Shown here: one piece after another, positions 1 to 13,439 of the stretch
How the letters are laid out: each line of letters starts with the position of its first letter
How positions within the stretch are numbered: the first letter of the stretch is position 1
Origin: Drosophila miranda
Taxonomy: Eukaryota > Arthropoda > Insecta > Diptera > Drosophilidae
Direction of reading: 5' to 3'
Length of the DNA: 64,000 nt
NCBI RefSeq assembly: GCF_003369915.1
Contig: NC_046675.1
Span: forward strand, 29,450,001-29,514,000
The notes under the pieces: generated by a model
Databases searched by the model: none
What the model was told of the DNA's origin: nothing
What the model saw: the letters and a program-made list of their open reading frames with translations, nothing else
Made by a program: the position numbers and the translations under genes

Positions 1-1
1 A

Positions 2-783
2 TTGAGTCTGGAGCAGCTAAAGCATGTGAAATTCGGCCGGATTCATGGTATGAGCACGCGCCAGGGCAAGGCAATCTTTCTGCGGGATGTCCTGGACGAA
101 GCACGCGATGTGATGCGAGAGAAGCGAATTCAAACACCAAGTATGTAGCGGCAAAGCATCATTCTATAAGAATTCATTCTTGATAATCATTTTTTTAGCC
201 ACCAGATCGAATAGCTCTCTGGACGATGAAGATGTCTGTGATATCCTGGGTGTTTCCGCCGTCCTCGTGAATGTCCTCAAGCAGCGTCGGCAACGCGATC
301 ATGAATTCAGCTGGCAGCATGCTCTTCAAGTCAATGGGGATACGGGCATTAAGCTCCAGTACACACACTGCCGGCTGCATAGCCTTTTGGAGAACTTCAA
401 GGATATAGACCTGGAAAACATTAGACCCGATTGGCAGCATTACAGCCAGGAGCCAGTGGATGCCTTGGATCTGCTGTATGAGCTGGCGCGTTTTGATCAA
501 TGCATTTGGCAATCCAAAGAGCAATTGGAGGCGTGTGTTCTCGTTAATTATTTGTTTGGTTTGTGGTGCGTATCCTTAAGAATCCTATATACCCAGAAGT
601 ATATAATCTGTTCTCTGTACCTCCCCTAGCAATGCCACAAGTCGTGCCCTGAAACGTTTACCTGTAAAGCAGGAGAGCTGTCCGCTGAAGCAATCACAGC
701 GTTTGCTGCTCTTCCAAGCCGCCAAGCGGACCCTGCAGCAGGGGATGCAGCTACTGGGCCTCAGGCCACTCAACCAAATGTAG
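2..783 (+). CDS. ArgRS-m: mitochondrial arginyl-tRNA synthetase, 3' part
   Basis: This is the C-terminal part of a class I arginyl-tRNA synthetase, which charges mitochondrial tRNA-Arg. Three exons are visible: 2-140 (cut by the window edge), 199-565 and 630-783. They join in frame through introns of 58 and 64 bp and end at TAG 781-783. The family signature QYTHCRLHSL, typical of the start of the DALR anticodon-binding domain of ArgRS, lies in the second exon, and the last exon ends in an alpha-helical DALR-type tail. The stretch HGMSTRQGKAIFLRDVL upstream matches the region just after the catalytic core in mitochondrial ArgRS. The HIGH and KMSKS regions are outside the window. The gene is convergent with mRpS9, with 81 bp between the stops. 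The family call is firm; the symbol is from memory. Confidence 0.85.
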
Positions 784-864
784 AGAAGGCGACAATCTTT
801 AACATAGTTTGATATTTATTAAACATTTTAAACTGAAATGCAACGTGAGAGACCTGTGTCCGCC

Positions 865-3800
865 TTAGCGCTTCTTCCACGTGTACTTTCGACGTGCTCC
901 TTCCTGTCCGAACTTCTTGCGCTCCCGCCGGCGATAGTCACGTGTCAGCAGACCGGCTGCAATAAAAGCATGCAACATAAATGGCAACAATTAGCGGCAA
1001 AAAGATAGAGCAGTAGAGGAGGGAGGTTCAGCATCAGAACTTACCCAGACGCATTGACTCAATCATCTCTTGATCAACGAAGCTGCGCAAACACATGGCA
1101 ATGCCCCAGCGTATGGCACCCGACTGACCGGATGGACCGCCGCCTTCCACATTGGCCTCCACATCGACTTTGCCCATCAATTCGCTGTAGTTCAGCGGGA
1201 AGAGCAGCTGAAAAGAACAGACCACAGAGGAAGCACGAATGAAAAGTGGGGCCACCGTTAGATGTCAAGTTCAGATGTCGCCCCCGAGGCATCCATTGTA
1301 CTATAGAGATCTATATAATAGTTTTAGCTATACTGTATTCCCCCGAATGCGACTGCGAATACGGTAGAACTTCCTGTACAACAATAGATAATGGGCCGAA
1401 TCGTTAGCCAAATTAAATGTCTGTTAGCCGCAGGCACTGCAACAAATTGTTGCATGTTTGCCCTTGGGGGCGGCTCGTCAACTACGGCTAGTGTGAACTG
1501 TGCGATGTCTCTCTAACAGTAGGTGTGATGCAAATTATAAGTGCATTTGGCAGAGGTCTGGGGATAATTGCAGAGCCGCAGGCAAGGCTCAGCGGCACGC
1601 GCTGCCCTCCCAGTCGTTAATAGTAGGGGGAAATACAGAACAAATGTAGAAAACAAAAGTATTTTTAATTCAAAATTGTGTAACTCTTGAATGAAAGCTT
1701 TTCTCGTTTGTAAAAGTAAAGAAAGGTGGGTATAATATCTATAAGTATGAAAAAGGAATGGTATTTCTTTGGTAATATTAAAGGATTCTTCCCTTCAATA
1801 AGATATAACTTATATAAAGAATTACAATAATCAAGAACTAAATTATGGATGATCTAAGACCAAATAGGAAAGGTTCCGTCGGGGCAGCACTTCATATAGG
1901 GAATCGATTGATGGTTTCTGAGTATAAGAAAAGTATCTAGTAATTAATTCTGGAACATCGTAGTTAAATTCAGAGAAAGAATTATTGACAGAATGAAGAT
2001 AGCTTCTCTATTAAATTAATTCCCCAATCACCTGCTAAATTCTGGGAAATCTTACAATTAATATCACATTTGTTGCATACATTAAACACCCCGAAAAAAA
2101 AACCCACTGTGACGCCAGTTTCAAAGTTCACATAATCCCACAGATCAGATCACAACAAATCGTATTTCAAATTCTGAATTTGGTTTTTAGAGCGTCAGAG
2201 ATCTGTCGATCCGATTGCGTGGGAAATAAAGTCCAAGCCCCCCTTGGCACAATGGTCCACGGCACACAGACAATAAACGTTATGATTAAAAAACAATAAA
2301 CAATAAAAACCTCAACAATCAAACGGGGGACAGGCAATTTTTTAACTCGTTTTTTGGTAAACCAAATTGACAAACGACAATCAATCAAATCAAAAGATTT
2401 TCGAGATGAGAGAGCGCCCGGACAAATTTGTGATTTGTTTAAACAAATTGCTAGACAGATGACTTCACGCTACAGCGAGAAACATTAAAAGGCTTTAGGA
2501 TTGCGAACAAGATTTTTAAATTAATGTACACACACAATTAACGACAGCAAAAAAATGCTATAAAAATAGCAACCAATTTGCAGAAAATGTGACGAGGCGC
2601 ATTCACACACAAGAGATCAAAACTGGTTTATAATCCCCAAAACGCCCCCATAATCGTTAGGGGTTCCCGCAACCCAATTTCAGTACCAATTTTCTCAGAA
2701 AGATATGGGGGTAGTTGGTGGTTCCAGATTCTCTTAGGAACTTAAGGGACACCTTCCTGTGGTCTTCCCCCAGACATTTCTACTAGAACACTCTCCATCT
2801 TTCTCAAGATTATGTGGAGGGGTAAATTCTTTAGACAGCCGGGCATTTTGCTGGCACTTCAAGAATATTCGCGGGTACCTTTTATTATGATTTAAATGAA
2901 TTTTATAGTTTGACACATCCAACGACGACGACATCTTCGTGGGCTATCGTCGTCGTACAGCCGTAAAAGACAGTCACATTGTATGTCGGACTACATATAG
3001 TATATATACTAAGTGTACTGTATCTACATCTTCATTGACGCGTCGCTCGGGGGCTTAGTTTTGGACACAGAGCCGGAGACAAACGGAGAACAGAATATCA
3101 TTTTGGCGCAGTTCTTTTTATCAGTCGATTCAACGTCGTTGAGCGTCCGCGTCTCAAGTGTCGGAAAATTTGTTGAAGGAAAACTGTCTATAAAAAAAGG
3201 AATATCTTTCTTGGGAATAAAATGTCGCGTCGATTAATCAAGCCACGGCACTGGGCCTGTCATTAAAAGAATAATCTAAGACTTGGGTCAATTTAAAGTG
3301 AAATATTATGTAGAAAAAGGACTCAGAAAGGCGCAAGAAAATAGTAGAGTTTTGAATGAAGAAAGTCTCTTGAATATTTCTTCGAAATTCAATTTAATTA
3401 GTGGTGAAAGATCTATAAATCTGTTGTACATAAATTGAATTAAAATTCTATTAAAATAAAGATGAAAGATATATCTATAAACGTGTTCTAGAGCAATCTA
3501 TTCATTTAATTAGCTACAATCATTGAAATATCTGCACAAATAAACGCTCTTTAGATCTGTGATAATACTACGAAATGGAATGGAAAGCCCCGCTCATGAA
3601 TAACAATTGAGATTTGTTTACTACGTTTGTTATCCTTTAATTGGTGCACTATGGCACACAAAATTCAATTGCAAACTGCATGCACACATGAGAGATAGAT
3701 CTAGTAGTAGGTCTATACTCTATGTACTACATCTCTCTCTCTCCGTATCTGTCTCTGTCTCTATATAACCGACTGCGGGCATGCGATTCAGGTTCAAGGG

Positions 3801-6800
3801 CATTATGAAAGCAACGCAACAAATAAAAACTTAGCTCGGGCCAATGCGTTTGCTCTGCCCCCCCTCTCGCCGACCCCCTGGACACAGCATTGTATCCACA
3901 AAAGAAAAAGTAAGAAAATAAGAACTCAAATTGATTTCAATTATAATTGAATCAACGCTCGAGCGATAAGAAATACACGAGAAAGTATAGTAAGCGACCG
4001 ACGAGTACAATCGTCCGTCCGTCCGATCGCTCGATGGCGTCGCAGTTTTCCCAAAATGGCCGTCGCAGCCGACCAGCAGCAAAATGGCGCTTCCGGGCCA
4101 TCCGTCGATCGGCAATTAAAATCAACAACAAAAGCGTGCCGCTCCGTTCCGTTCCGTTCCACTCTCCGATAATCATTTGCTCTATTTAAAGCATACAATA
4201 CAAAAGGTATTTTTTTCGTACCTTCTGGCTTTTTGTCAGTGCGAAAAATTCATCAAAAATGTATTAATTGTTTGCAACTGCAAACTGTAATCACACGGGG
4301 GCGTTTTTGTTAAAACCAATATTTGTTTATGATGTTAGCGACTTTTGGACTCGACGCGAAGCGACTCCCTTGCCCCCCGCACCTTGTGGCCACAGACAAA
4401 CGATAACCAGCAGACCACAACAGATCGATCTCCTCTGGTCTATGGAGCTCCGAAAACTGGTTTCTCAACTACGCACAGAATTTGATTAATTTGCTCGCAT
4501 AATTTAGCCAGCCCAGTCTCCGATCTTTTGGCCTGCCTTGTTTATCACCAGATTTGTCTAATAAGTCAGCAAAAATTTGTACGCAAAGAAAGTTTTTCAG
4601 TTGCCGGGCAAACAATCTCAACTTCTTCTTTTTGTTGAATGCCGATTGTTTATGTGTTTTTTATTTTTGTTTATATTTTTGCGAAACAGGTTGAAAAGAT
4701 TTCCAGAAATTCTTGGTGGTAATACGATACCAGATGTAAAATCCAGTAAATGGAACCTAAACAAACTTAACGCTTCGTTGGATAATTGAGATTTGAGATT
4801 TCAGACAACAATTAACTCGATTCTGTGCCAATAGTTATGCAAATAAGCTGTAAAAATATTAGAAAATTAGTTCGTCATAGTTTTCCTCGACTCTGCTTAC
4901 AGTTTTCTTCGGGCAAAAGACATCTAAAGATATACATATATATATTTAAACAATAAATAAAATAATCTAACGAAAAGATAAGCCAAAGATGAGATTAAGA
5001 TAAGAAACAGGAAATAAGAAAGAGATTAAAATATAAGTACAACAAAAAGAAGCAAGAAAACAGCTCATAAGAATAGATACAAAAATACTTTAAAAACCTT
5101 TTCTTAACTTCCATTCTCGAACCGCTCCTGGACTGCTTTTAGAGGAATTTGCACTCCACACTGAATGAATAAGTCTGTAAACTTTGCCTCTCTCTTTGAC
5201 ATAAATTGTAAATAATCTGAACAAACAAAAAGCAAGCAAAAAACTTAAGCAAACATAGTGCATGGTTTGGGTCCAGAGAGGGGCTAGTAGTACTAGAAAA
5301 AAGGCAGAGAGACATCCCCCTTTGACAAGAACCAGTAGCAGTTGAAGATAAATCTCCCCAGATTGTCTGGCTATCACTATGATTATGATGATGCTATGAT
5401 GATGCTGGTAGAGGCGGCTTATCGCTGCGTCAAATGGCAGGCGGGCGCTTAGATAACAGACCAACAACCGCCAAACGAGTGGAGTGGAGTGGAGTGGAGT
5501 GTCGCATTCAACGCAGATCAGAGCCAAAATTTGTAGACAGAGTCCAGAGCCTTTTACTCTTAGTTCTCACAATCGAAAATAAACCAAAAGAAGCCTCATA
5601 TTTGTGCAGATATTTGGAAGAAAGTAAACTGGAAAGATCTCTTTCATTCAGTTGGACTTGGACGCTCTGCGGGAGCGATCAACCAACCTATAAACTTTCC
5701 ATCCAAACTATCTTTTGCAGAGACTCAATCCAGTATGAAAATTGGGCTATAAATTAACGCTTCGATCCCCGTTTGGAAAGTAACACTGTTCGTTTATTTA
5801 TTGGCAATTGCAACGCATCGACAACGGTCTTAGCCACAAAGTGCATTGAATTCCGTTGAGTGTTTTAGCGCATTTTTGCGCGTTTTGATTCACCAACAAA
5901 AAACAACGACGACAGAGACAAAGACAGCGACAGCGACAACCAACCATCGACTGGCCATCGTCATCGCCGTCAACACCATGGAGAATCTTGGCTATAAGGA
6001 GGGCAGTACGAAACCCCGTCGCATGACACGTTCCATCAGTGTCGTTACCAAGACCGAAGTGGAACAGCCGCTCAATGAGAATAATGCAAATAACCGGTAA
6101 GTGCCACCGATTCGAAAATAAAACGAAGTGGAAGCCAGCTTCTGCCTCTGTTGCAGTTTACACTGAAACTTGACAGATCTTATATGTAAGACTCCCCCCC
6201 AGATAATAGCAATAATACAGAATATGAGAATGTGTTTGCCAAAACCCGAAAAACAAAGACACGGAAGCGATTTCATGATTTATGTGACAAATTGAATAAA
6301 TGGCAATGGACCTGCAATCAAAAATAAAGTAAAAAAGATCTTCTACCGAGAGAACAACAACCTTTTTTGTGGGGATTGTTTCTGGAAAGTTTTCACGTGC
6401 AAAAATTACATTAGATTAACATTTGAATTACTTCACAAGCCAGCAGTCGAGTTAATTATTACGAAATTGCCATTGAACGGGAACAAAATTAAATACAATT
6501 ACTATAATAATAAAATAAATAAAAACCAACCAAAGTGTAGGAGAAACCAATTTGTAAATCGGAAACGACTTTTCTTTACATATTTGGAACGTAAAAAGTT
6601 AAAAGTTTCTGTGGAAAATCCTTTAAATACCATGGAATCAAGGCAAAACTGCCTATATCTTCTTTTTTCCTTTTTAAAACACTAAAAAGCAGCTTTAAAG
6701 ATATCTCACAATATTAAACTTATATTTTGCTGGTTCTTTGTTTAATATTTTTCCATTTATTGCACAATATATCTTTAAAAAAATTCCCGATTTAAAGCGA

Positions 6801-9800
6801 CACTATTTCCAATATCCTTTTACCAAAGAAAAGGGGAAGAAATAGGATTTGAAACTATGGAGAACTTCTGAGAAACAAAATTCCATCCAAACATAAAGAG
6901 GTTCAGAGCTGATTAAAAACATACAGATCTTAAAAGTTGCAAAGACTTTTTGGTGATATGTTGCTGGGTTAGTACCCTTATATATCTTTCACCGAATTAA
7001 AGGATCTTCTAACAAAGAAAATACCCAAAACTTGAACACTTTCCAAAGACCAACTCTCAAAAATCCAAAACGATTTCCACACCCACTCGAAATCACAAAT
7101 AATTTACAAATTATTTTTGGCCATCTCTTGCTCTCTCTCTCTCTCTCTGTGTGTGGAGCTCTCTCCTCTATATAGGGTTCTCTCTACGAGATCTCTCCGC
7201 GATTCTCTCTGTAGTTTACCTCTCTTTAAATCTCGATTGACGACTTAACCAACGGCTTATGGTTTTTCATCAAGCTCTCAGTCCGGTCAGTCGGCAGTCG
7301 GTTTTGGAACAACAATGCAGGCGGACGCGTTTGTGGCTTGACTGAAAATTTAAACGAAAAACCTAAAAAGCTAAAACGCGTTCGTAGTGATTATAAAACC
7401 AACAAAAACCAGACACACACACAGACACACTCACACAAAAATTGAAAAATAGAAAAACTGTAGAATAGAAACAAGCAACAACAAAACGGAAGTGAAAAAT
7501 TCGCGTTTTTTCACACAACATTTTTGCATTTTCCGCCCGTTAGAGATGAACACAATTGTATAATCACCACAAAAGGCTTCCATTGTAAGCCACTTGTCCC
7601 GTTCCGTTCCGTTCGAGTACAACCCCCCAACCCCCCCAACCACCCCCTTTTCGATCCGATCCGGTCCGGTCCGTAGTCCGTATGGCATTCGGCGGTGCTT
7701 TGTCTCCCATGTATTTTGGAAATGAAATTAGAAATTGAAAATAGCTCATTGGCGAATTGGCATCATCCGTGGATATGGCTGCAAACGGTGTACGTATTTT
7801 AAATGTGAGATAAAGAGAGAGAGAGAGAGAGAGAGAGTTAAGCTAAGTGATCAACAAAGAAAAGGCAGGGTAGCCAGCCCTTACCCCCACTGTAAAAGCC
7901 ACCCAAAAGTTATACAACAAGTGCATGGACAAGGTCTAAAATTATGCAAAAAATAAAATACATATCAGCCATAAAGCGACTCAAGCTTTGGTCTTGGACT
8001 TCGCCAGAGATCACAGCCGGCACTCGGACAATCCATCAAAAAAAAACAACAACTAAATATATCGCCAAAGTTGGCATAACTCTGAAAGCAAGAAAAATAA
8101 AATAAAATTATTTAAAATTATTCATGCTCTCAGCAAACAAAACAGAGTCTCGAACTCTAGTGCTCTCAGTGCCATTTACAAGCAATGAAAAACAGATTTA
8201 CAATCTATAAAAAACAGAGATGAGAGCCAGACAACTGCGACTTTATCTTATGCTTCAAGTTTTAATTCAAAGTGTATGAATCATTAACCATTCGGAAACT
8301 AATGGTAGAACTTATTAAAACATATGTCTGTAAGCAGTTGGAGAAGTTTTCTGAACAAAAACAAACAATTCAGAGTTCTTAATGGACTTTTAAGAAAAAC
8401 AAAGCTGAGACAAAGACAAAATATGTCAAAGATCCTTAACAATTCGGTAATTAATGGAATACCTTTTTTGATATCAAAACAAAGAAAATAGTGATTTTTG
8501 AATGTGGAGAAATTCTTTAAAAAAATGAAATTTTTTCTTATAGCAAAACGGAAGAAAATAATTATTTTTAAGTGCGGAAAATTAAGTAATTAATGGTATA
8601 ACTTTGATGATCTTTAAATGTGTTTCAAAATAGTAGCTTCAAAATAAACGAATTTTATTCGTTTACCAAAGATATATTTATAGTTAACCAAAGACATGTT
8701 GTTAATAAGTACACTAATCTATACCTTAGAGTTCTTTCTACACCAAACCCCCCACTTGTTTCCACAAATGAGATAAACGTGTGTCAAACCCGAGACTAAT
8801 TAAATTTCTATGTTCCACCAATACAAAACTATCTTTCACTAATCATAGAAAAACATCTCTTCAACATAGCTTCAAATCGATTCCACCCAACCTGATGGTG
8901 CGATGGCGGAATAACAACACGGACGCCATGATCGAAGCCCAGTATCCGACAGCTGGAGAATTCGAATACATGGAGTGTGGACCGTCGCCGCCGGCGGAGA
9001 GTGCACCGTCAATGTACGACAGCTTCGAGGAGCCCACCAGCGAGCTGAGCGTTCAGATCTGCAATGATACGCTCCGGATTAGTCTCATCGATCAGATGAA
9101 GAGCGCCACCGGGCGAGTACGTTTATTCGAGGACATTGAGCAAGGCAATGTGGTGGCCGAGAGCACGAAGACGCACTTTGAGTCCGCCTCGAAATTGGAG
9201 AAGAATCTATGCTATTTGTGGGCCGCGTTTCTCAAGCGATGGGACCTCATCGAAGGCCTGATGGAGGTGGGTGCCGATCTGCACTTTTGCGATCAGAATG
9301 GCATCTCCTCCATGCATTTGGCGGCCTTCAGCGGATGCCTGGCTACGCTGGGATTGCTCGTCTCCAAGGGAATGAATGTGAATCTGCAGTCCAAGTGCTA
9401 TACCCCACTGCATTGTGCCGCCTTTGGCAATGCCGCTGAGGCGGCCAAGTTCCTGATCAACAATGGGGCCGACATCACCAAGGACACCAATAAACCGAAC
9501 TGCGAGGAGAGTCTCCTGCACTGCGCCGTGCGTTCGAATGCCCTCGAGTGTCTGCAGATCTTCATAAGCGAGGGAGCCGACGTTAACTCCCTGAAGCCGA
9601 ATGGCACCAATGCTATCCATTTGGCCGCCGATCTGGGCAATATGCAGTGCCTCGAGGCCCTGCTCAATGCCCCCAATGCGGATGCGAATGTAAGGATCTG
9701 CATTCGAGAGAAGGAGTCGACGGCTCTGCATCTCGCTGCGGATGAGGGAAACGTGGAGTGTGTGGACCTGCTGCTGGCCAAGGGCGCGGATGCCAAGTTA

Positions 9801-12800
9801 AAGAACCATCGAGGCTTTACGCCGCTCCATCTGGCCGCACGCACTTCGAGCCTGGAGTGCGTGGAGTCGCTGCTGAGGAACGGGAATGCCGATGCCAATG
9901 CCGAGGACTTTGATCATCGCACGCCGCTCCACGCGGCGGTGGGAAAGTCAGAGAATGCCTACGACATCATGGAGACACTCATCCAGTGGGGTGCCAATGT
10001 CAATCACAAGGATATCTACGGCTTTACGGCTCTCCATTTGGCTGCGCTGGATGGCCTCGTGCAGTGCGTGGAGATGCTGATATTCCATGGGGCAGATGTA
10101 ACCACCAAATCGAAGAAGGGCACATCTGCACTGAACGTGATCACCAGGAAGACACCCTCATCGGTGGCCATGATCCGACAGAAGTTGGATGCAGCCATCA
10201 CGCTGCATCATTCACAGGTGAGTCGCGAAAACACACCTTCAGGCGGCAACATTAGAAGTAATTTAATGTGTGTTCCTCCCGTTTAGGATCCTGTCAATCG
10301 TGAGGTGGAACTGGAGCTGGACTTTCGCCAATTGCTGCAGCATTGTCATCCCCGGGAGATTAGCTATCTGAACACCTTTGTCGATGAGGGCCAAAAGGAG
10401 ATACTAGAGCATCCGCTCTGCTCCTCCTTTCTGTACATCAAATGGGGAAAAATACGCAAATACTACATTGGACGCCTGATCTTCTGCTTCAGCTTTGTGC
10501 TCTTCTTAACGCTCTACGTGCTGACGGCTCTTGCCCACAACTGCTACAATGGCAGCAAGGATGACAATACGACCATTCAGGCCCAGGAACTATGCCAAAA
10601 GCAGTCCATCCTTGGGGATATGCTGCGCAACAATCCGTTTGTGATGGAAATGCAATGGTGGGTCCTGGTGGCCATCACCATAGTGGAGATATTCCGAAAG
10701 GTTTATGGCATTACGGGCTACTCTTCGTTTCGACATTATGTGACACAAGTGGAGAACATAATGGAGTGGTTTGTGATCACAAGCGTTTTTGTCATCTCCT
10801 ACATCTACACGAACAAGACGTACACCTTTCAGAATCACATTGGCGCCTTTGCTGTGCTGTTGGGATGGACAAATCTCATGCTAATGATCGGACAGCTGCC
10901 AGTGTTCGATGTCTATGTGGCCATGTATACCAAGGTCCAGGGGGAGTTTGCCAAGCTCTTTATGGCCTACTCTTGCATGCTGATTGGCTTCACCATTAGC
11001 TTTTGTGTGATCTTTCCCTCCTCGTCGTCATTTGCCAATCCATTTATGGGCTTCATATCGGTGCTGGTCATGATGATTGGCGAACAGGATTTATCGCTGC
11101 TGATCAACGATCCGGATGGCAAAGATCCACCCTTTCTGCTGGAGGTCAGCGCGCAGATCACCTTTGTGCTGTTTCTACTCTTTGTCACCATAATCCTGAT
11201 GAATCTTCTCGTGGGCATTGCAGTGCACGATATTCAGGGTCTCAAAAAGACGGCTGGCCTCTCAAAGCTAGTGCGACAGACGAAGCTCATCAGCTACATC
11301 GAATCGGCGCTGTTCAATGGATATCTGCCCACTTGGTTGAGGAATCTCTTGCACTACACGGCCTTGGTGTCCCCTCAGGCGTATCGCGTTGTCTTGTGTG
11401 TCAAACCGTTGAATCCAAGTGAGAAGCGCCTGCCCAGAGACATTCTAATGAAGGCCTATGAGGTCGGAAAGATGCGCAAACAATTTGGACACACCATATC
11501 CTCGAAGAATCCGGCAGAGAACTATCTGTCCTACAAGAACAAGTACAACAACAGCACGAGTAATGGCTGTGCCTCAACGGGCTATGTGCTGGCTGGCGAT
11601 CCCGACCCAGATGCGGGACAATTCACAACGCTAACGACCAAAATCGATGAGAATGCCGATCGCATCGAGTTCCTCACGCAGGAGATACAGGAACTGAAGC
11701 AGGCCCTCATATCGCAGCAACAGCAGGCGAGCAAGGTGATCGATAAGCTGCTGATTGTCATTTCCAATCAGCAAAAGCAGAATCTGCGCAAATAGTTGCT
11801 AAAAGCATTTAGTAAAATGATAAAATATTCGCTATATATATATAAATATATGTTTAGAATTGAAGATTTAGATGTTCCCTCCTATTGTGTAAGTGTTTTT
11901 GACCCCCCAGATGATTGTTGATATTATCAGAGAAGAAATTTTTGATATCTGTATACTATATACATATATATAGCCATATACCACACCATATTTTATACTA
12001 TACCATACTATACTATATACTATTATATATATACAACACTATCTGTAATCTAGAGTTTAGATACATTAGAGGAGGCGAGCAGTTTTGATGTGTGGCTGGT
12101 TTTAGGCTGTGTCTTTTGTTGTTTCGAAGAAGAATCGTTTAAATCATAATTTATAATCTTAATAAATACATATGCTATATCTATTGTTACAAAGAGAAAA
12201 GCCCCCATCCTTCCATCCACTCACCTGTTCCCTGCTGTTTTCGTCCTCAAAGTAGGAGATATCCTGGCCATTGATGCTGATCTTGCCAGTGCCTGGCATT
12301 CGAACGGTGACATCCGCACGGGCCGTCTTGCGCAGACACTCATAGGTAGTGATGTACTGACGTCCATGCTTATCGATCTTTGGCTTTGGTACCTCCAGCT
12401 GCTTGGACTGGTCCATCAGGGGCTTTAAATAACGTTCAATAAATGCCTTGCTCTTGTAGGCATATGGCGACGCAATCAAACGATCCATTGAGTTGGAAAA
12501 GTTCGTGTATTCAATGTCCGCAATGCTCTCCACCAACTGCGTTTCCAGTTGATCTTTGGGCAGAACGTGGAAACCAGCGATTTCTCTGGCAAATAACAGA
12601 AAATTCGTATGATAAAACGCTTATGTAATGAACTCGTGATACCTACAGCTTTTGGTTTTCATCAGGCTTTATGCCACGACGCAGCATGCGCTCCTCTAGT
12701 TCGTACAATTTGTTGGTTTCCTCCACAATTTCCTGGAATTTTACAAGATAAATATGAATTCTAGTTAAATTAACATCAAATCCAGTTAACTCACATGTAG

Positions 12801-13423
12801 AAGCTGAAAGAAATTGGGTTTTCCCGTGTAGAACATGCTATGAAACGGCCTGCCCGTCTCATCGAACTCTGCTGCCTTGCGGGCGGGAAAAACTTCCTCT
12901 GGTGTCTTCATGGCGGGCCTTGCTTTTGGATCGTACAAACCAGAGGGAAACAGATACGATATGGCCTCCTGCAAAGCACATTTCGTCAGTTAAATACCAT
13001 ATCCTAAAGAGATCTACTTACATCGATGTCTTCCTGGGTAAAGGTCTCGGCATCGGCACCCATCATATTGGCCAAGTGCCGCTTGCCGATTTGGAACTCC
13101 AGGTGCTGCGTTTTCATGAACTCGTCGTGCTCGGTGGCACGTTTCAGATAGGCCTTCATGGCTTTGCTGACCTTTTGCTTTTGAATAGCCGCCGGTGAGG
13201 CGTGGACCGTCACTTCTGTGGCATATGAAGCCTCCGCCACCTGAGAAGGTTATGCAAACGTTTGGCATTATTGAAGTAACCGAATTGAGCACATAACAAG
13301 CTCTATATCTGCACTAGATCTACTTACCGTATGGCCTGCAGGCAGGGCCATTGCCTTGCATGCATTTTGCAGCAGACTTCTGTTAGTTTTTACTAAATTT
13401 AAACCAAAAACACGGAGGGCCAT
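865..13423 (-). CDS. mRpS9: mitochondrial ribosomal protein S9 (uS9m)
   Basis: This is a component of the small subunit of the mitochondrial ribosome. Seven coding exons on the minus strand join without a frame break: 13328-13423, 13022-13240, 12795-12968, 12647-12732, 12225-12585, 1045-1207 and 865-956, giving 396 residues. The C-terminal 84 residues hold the conserved uS9 core, with GGGPSGQ and the basic tail RRKYTWKKR that in the family reaches the P-site tRNA. The N-terminal exon looks like a mitochondrial presequence (Arg/Lys/Leu/Ala rich, no acidic residues). The ATG at 13423 is the first in frame. The intron 1208-12224 is exceptionally long (11 kb) for a housekeeping gene of this size and contains the whole water witch gene on the other strand. 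The promoter region has a cluster of TATCGAT-like sites at 13440-13570. Confidence 0.92.
1208..5977. other. left part of the 11-kb mRpS9 intron, non-coding
   Basis: I see no supportable coding exon here. The stretch is AT-rich with scattered simple repeats. One promoter-like arrangement on the plus strand lies at 3728-3792 and is listed separately. Any regulatory DNA here probably serves water witch, whose first coding exon lies at 5978. Short open frames such as 3013-3237 and 5090-5527 have neither splice partners nor recognisable composition. Confidence 0.5.
3728..3795 (+). promoter_or_regulatory. candidate TATA promoter with CT (GAGA-factor) tract
   Basis: A CT-rich tract at 3731-3760 is followed by TATATAA at 3762-3768. 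A near-consensus initiator, ATTCAGG, has its A at 3790, 28 bp after the first T of the TATA box, which is the normal TATA-to-Inr spacing. It points toward water witch. There is no transcript evidence, so the role is inferred. Confidence 0.33.
5978..11795 (+). CDS. wtrw: TRPA-family cation channel, water witch
   Basis: This is an ankyrin-repeat TRP channel of the TRPA group; in flies water witch is a sensory channel implicated in moist-air sensing. Three exons, 5978-6096, 8870-10217 and 10287-11795, join in frame to give 991 residues. Exon 1 starts with a good context (CACCATGG) and supplies about 40 basic residues. Exon 2 carries roughly nine ankyrin repeats (many PLHLAA/ALHLAA cores, 9190-10200). 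Exon 3 encodes six hydrophobic segments, with a pore-like [15 protein letters not shown] stretch before the last one and a C-terminal coiled coil rich in Gln. Intron 1 is 2.8 kb and intron 2 is 69 bp. The gene lies wholly inside an mRpS9 intron, antisense to it. The family is certain. Water witch rather than pyrexia is my choice from length and neighbourhood. Confidence 0.85.
7131..7295 (+). promoter_or_regulatory. possible alternative promoter in water witch intron 1
   Basis: A perfect CT run at 7131-7148 suits GAGA factor. TATATAG at 7169-7175 follows, and two TCAGTC initiators lie at 7278-7283 and 7287-7292. The TATA box is too far from those initiators to pair with them, so these would be two separate weak signals rather than one canonical core promoter. 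Confidence 0.25.
7814..7838. repeat. (GA)n microsatellite
   Basis: An almost pure GA dinucleotide run inside water witch intron 1. It could bind GAGA factor. Confidence 0.8.
11796..12224. other. water witch 3' UTR and remainder of mRpS9 intron
   Basis: AT-rich sequence after the water witch stop. It contains an ATACTATA-type low-complexity run at about 11985-12035. Several AATAAA-like sites exist, including one near 12160. No ORF of interest was found. Confidence 0.6.
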
Positions 13424-13439
13424 GGTTTTAGAGGTGGAG

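Larger units (their letters stand above)
6097..8869. other. water witch intron 1, with promoter-like and simple-repeat segments
   Basis: No coding exon is supported. Visible pieces are a CT tract at 7131-7148, TATATAG at 7169-7175, a cluster of TCAGTC initiators at 7278-7292 and a C-rich/GGTCC low-complexity patch at 7590-7680. There is also a GA tract at 7814-7838. The sequence at 7290-7430 resembles a fly 5' UTR (CA-rich, one short upstream ORF beginning at 7315). An alternative water witch promoter giving a start at the ATG 8893 is possible but unproven. Confidence 0.4.

Noticed and set aside
5090-5527. 145-codon minus-strand frame in the mRpS9 intron
   Set aside because: Low-complexity stretches (Ser/Ile/Leu runs, ATGATG repeats), no homology recognised and no splice context.
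9207-9898. Long minus-strand frames opposite the ankyrin repeats of water witch
   Set aside because: Shadow frames caused by ankyrin-repeat codon bias.
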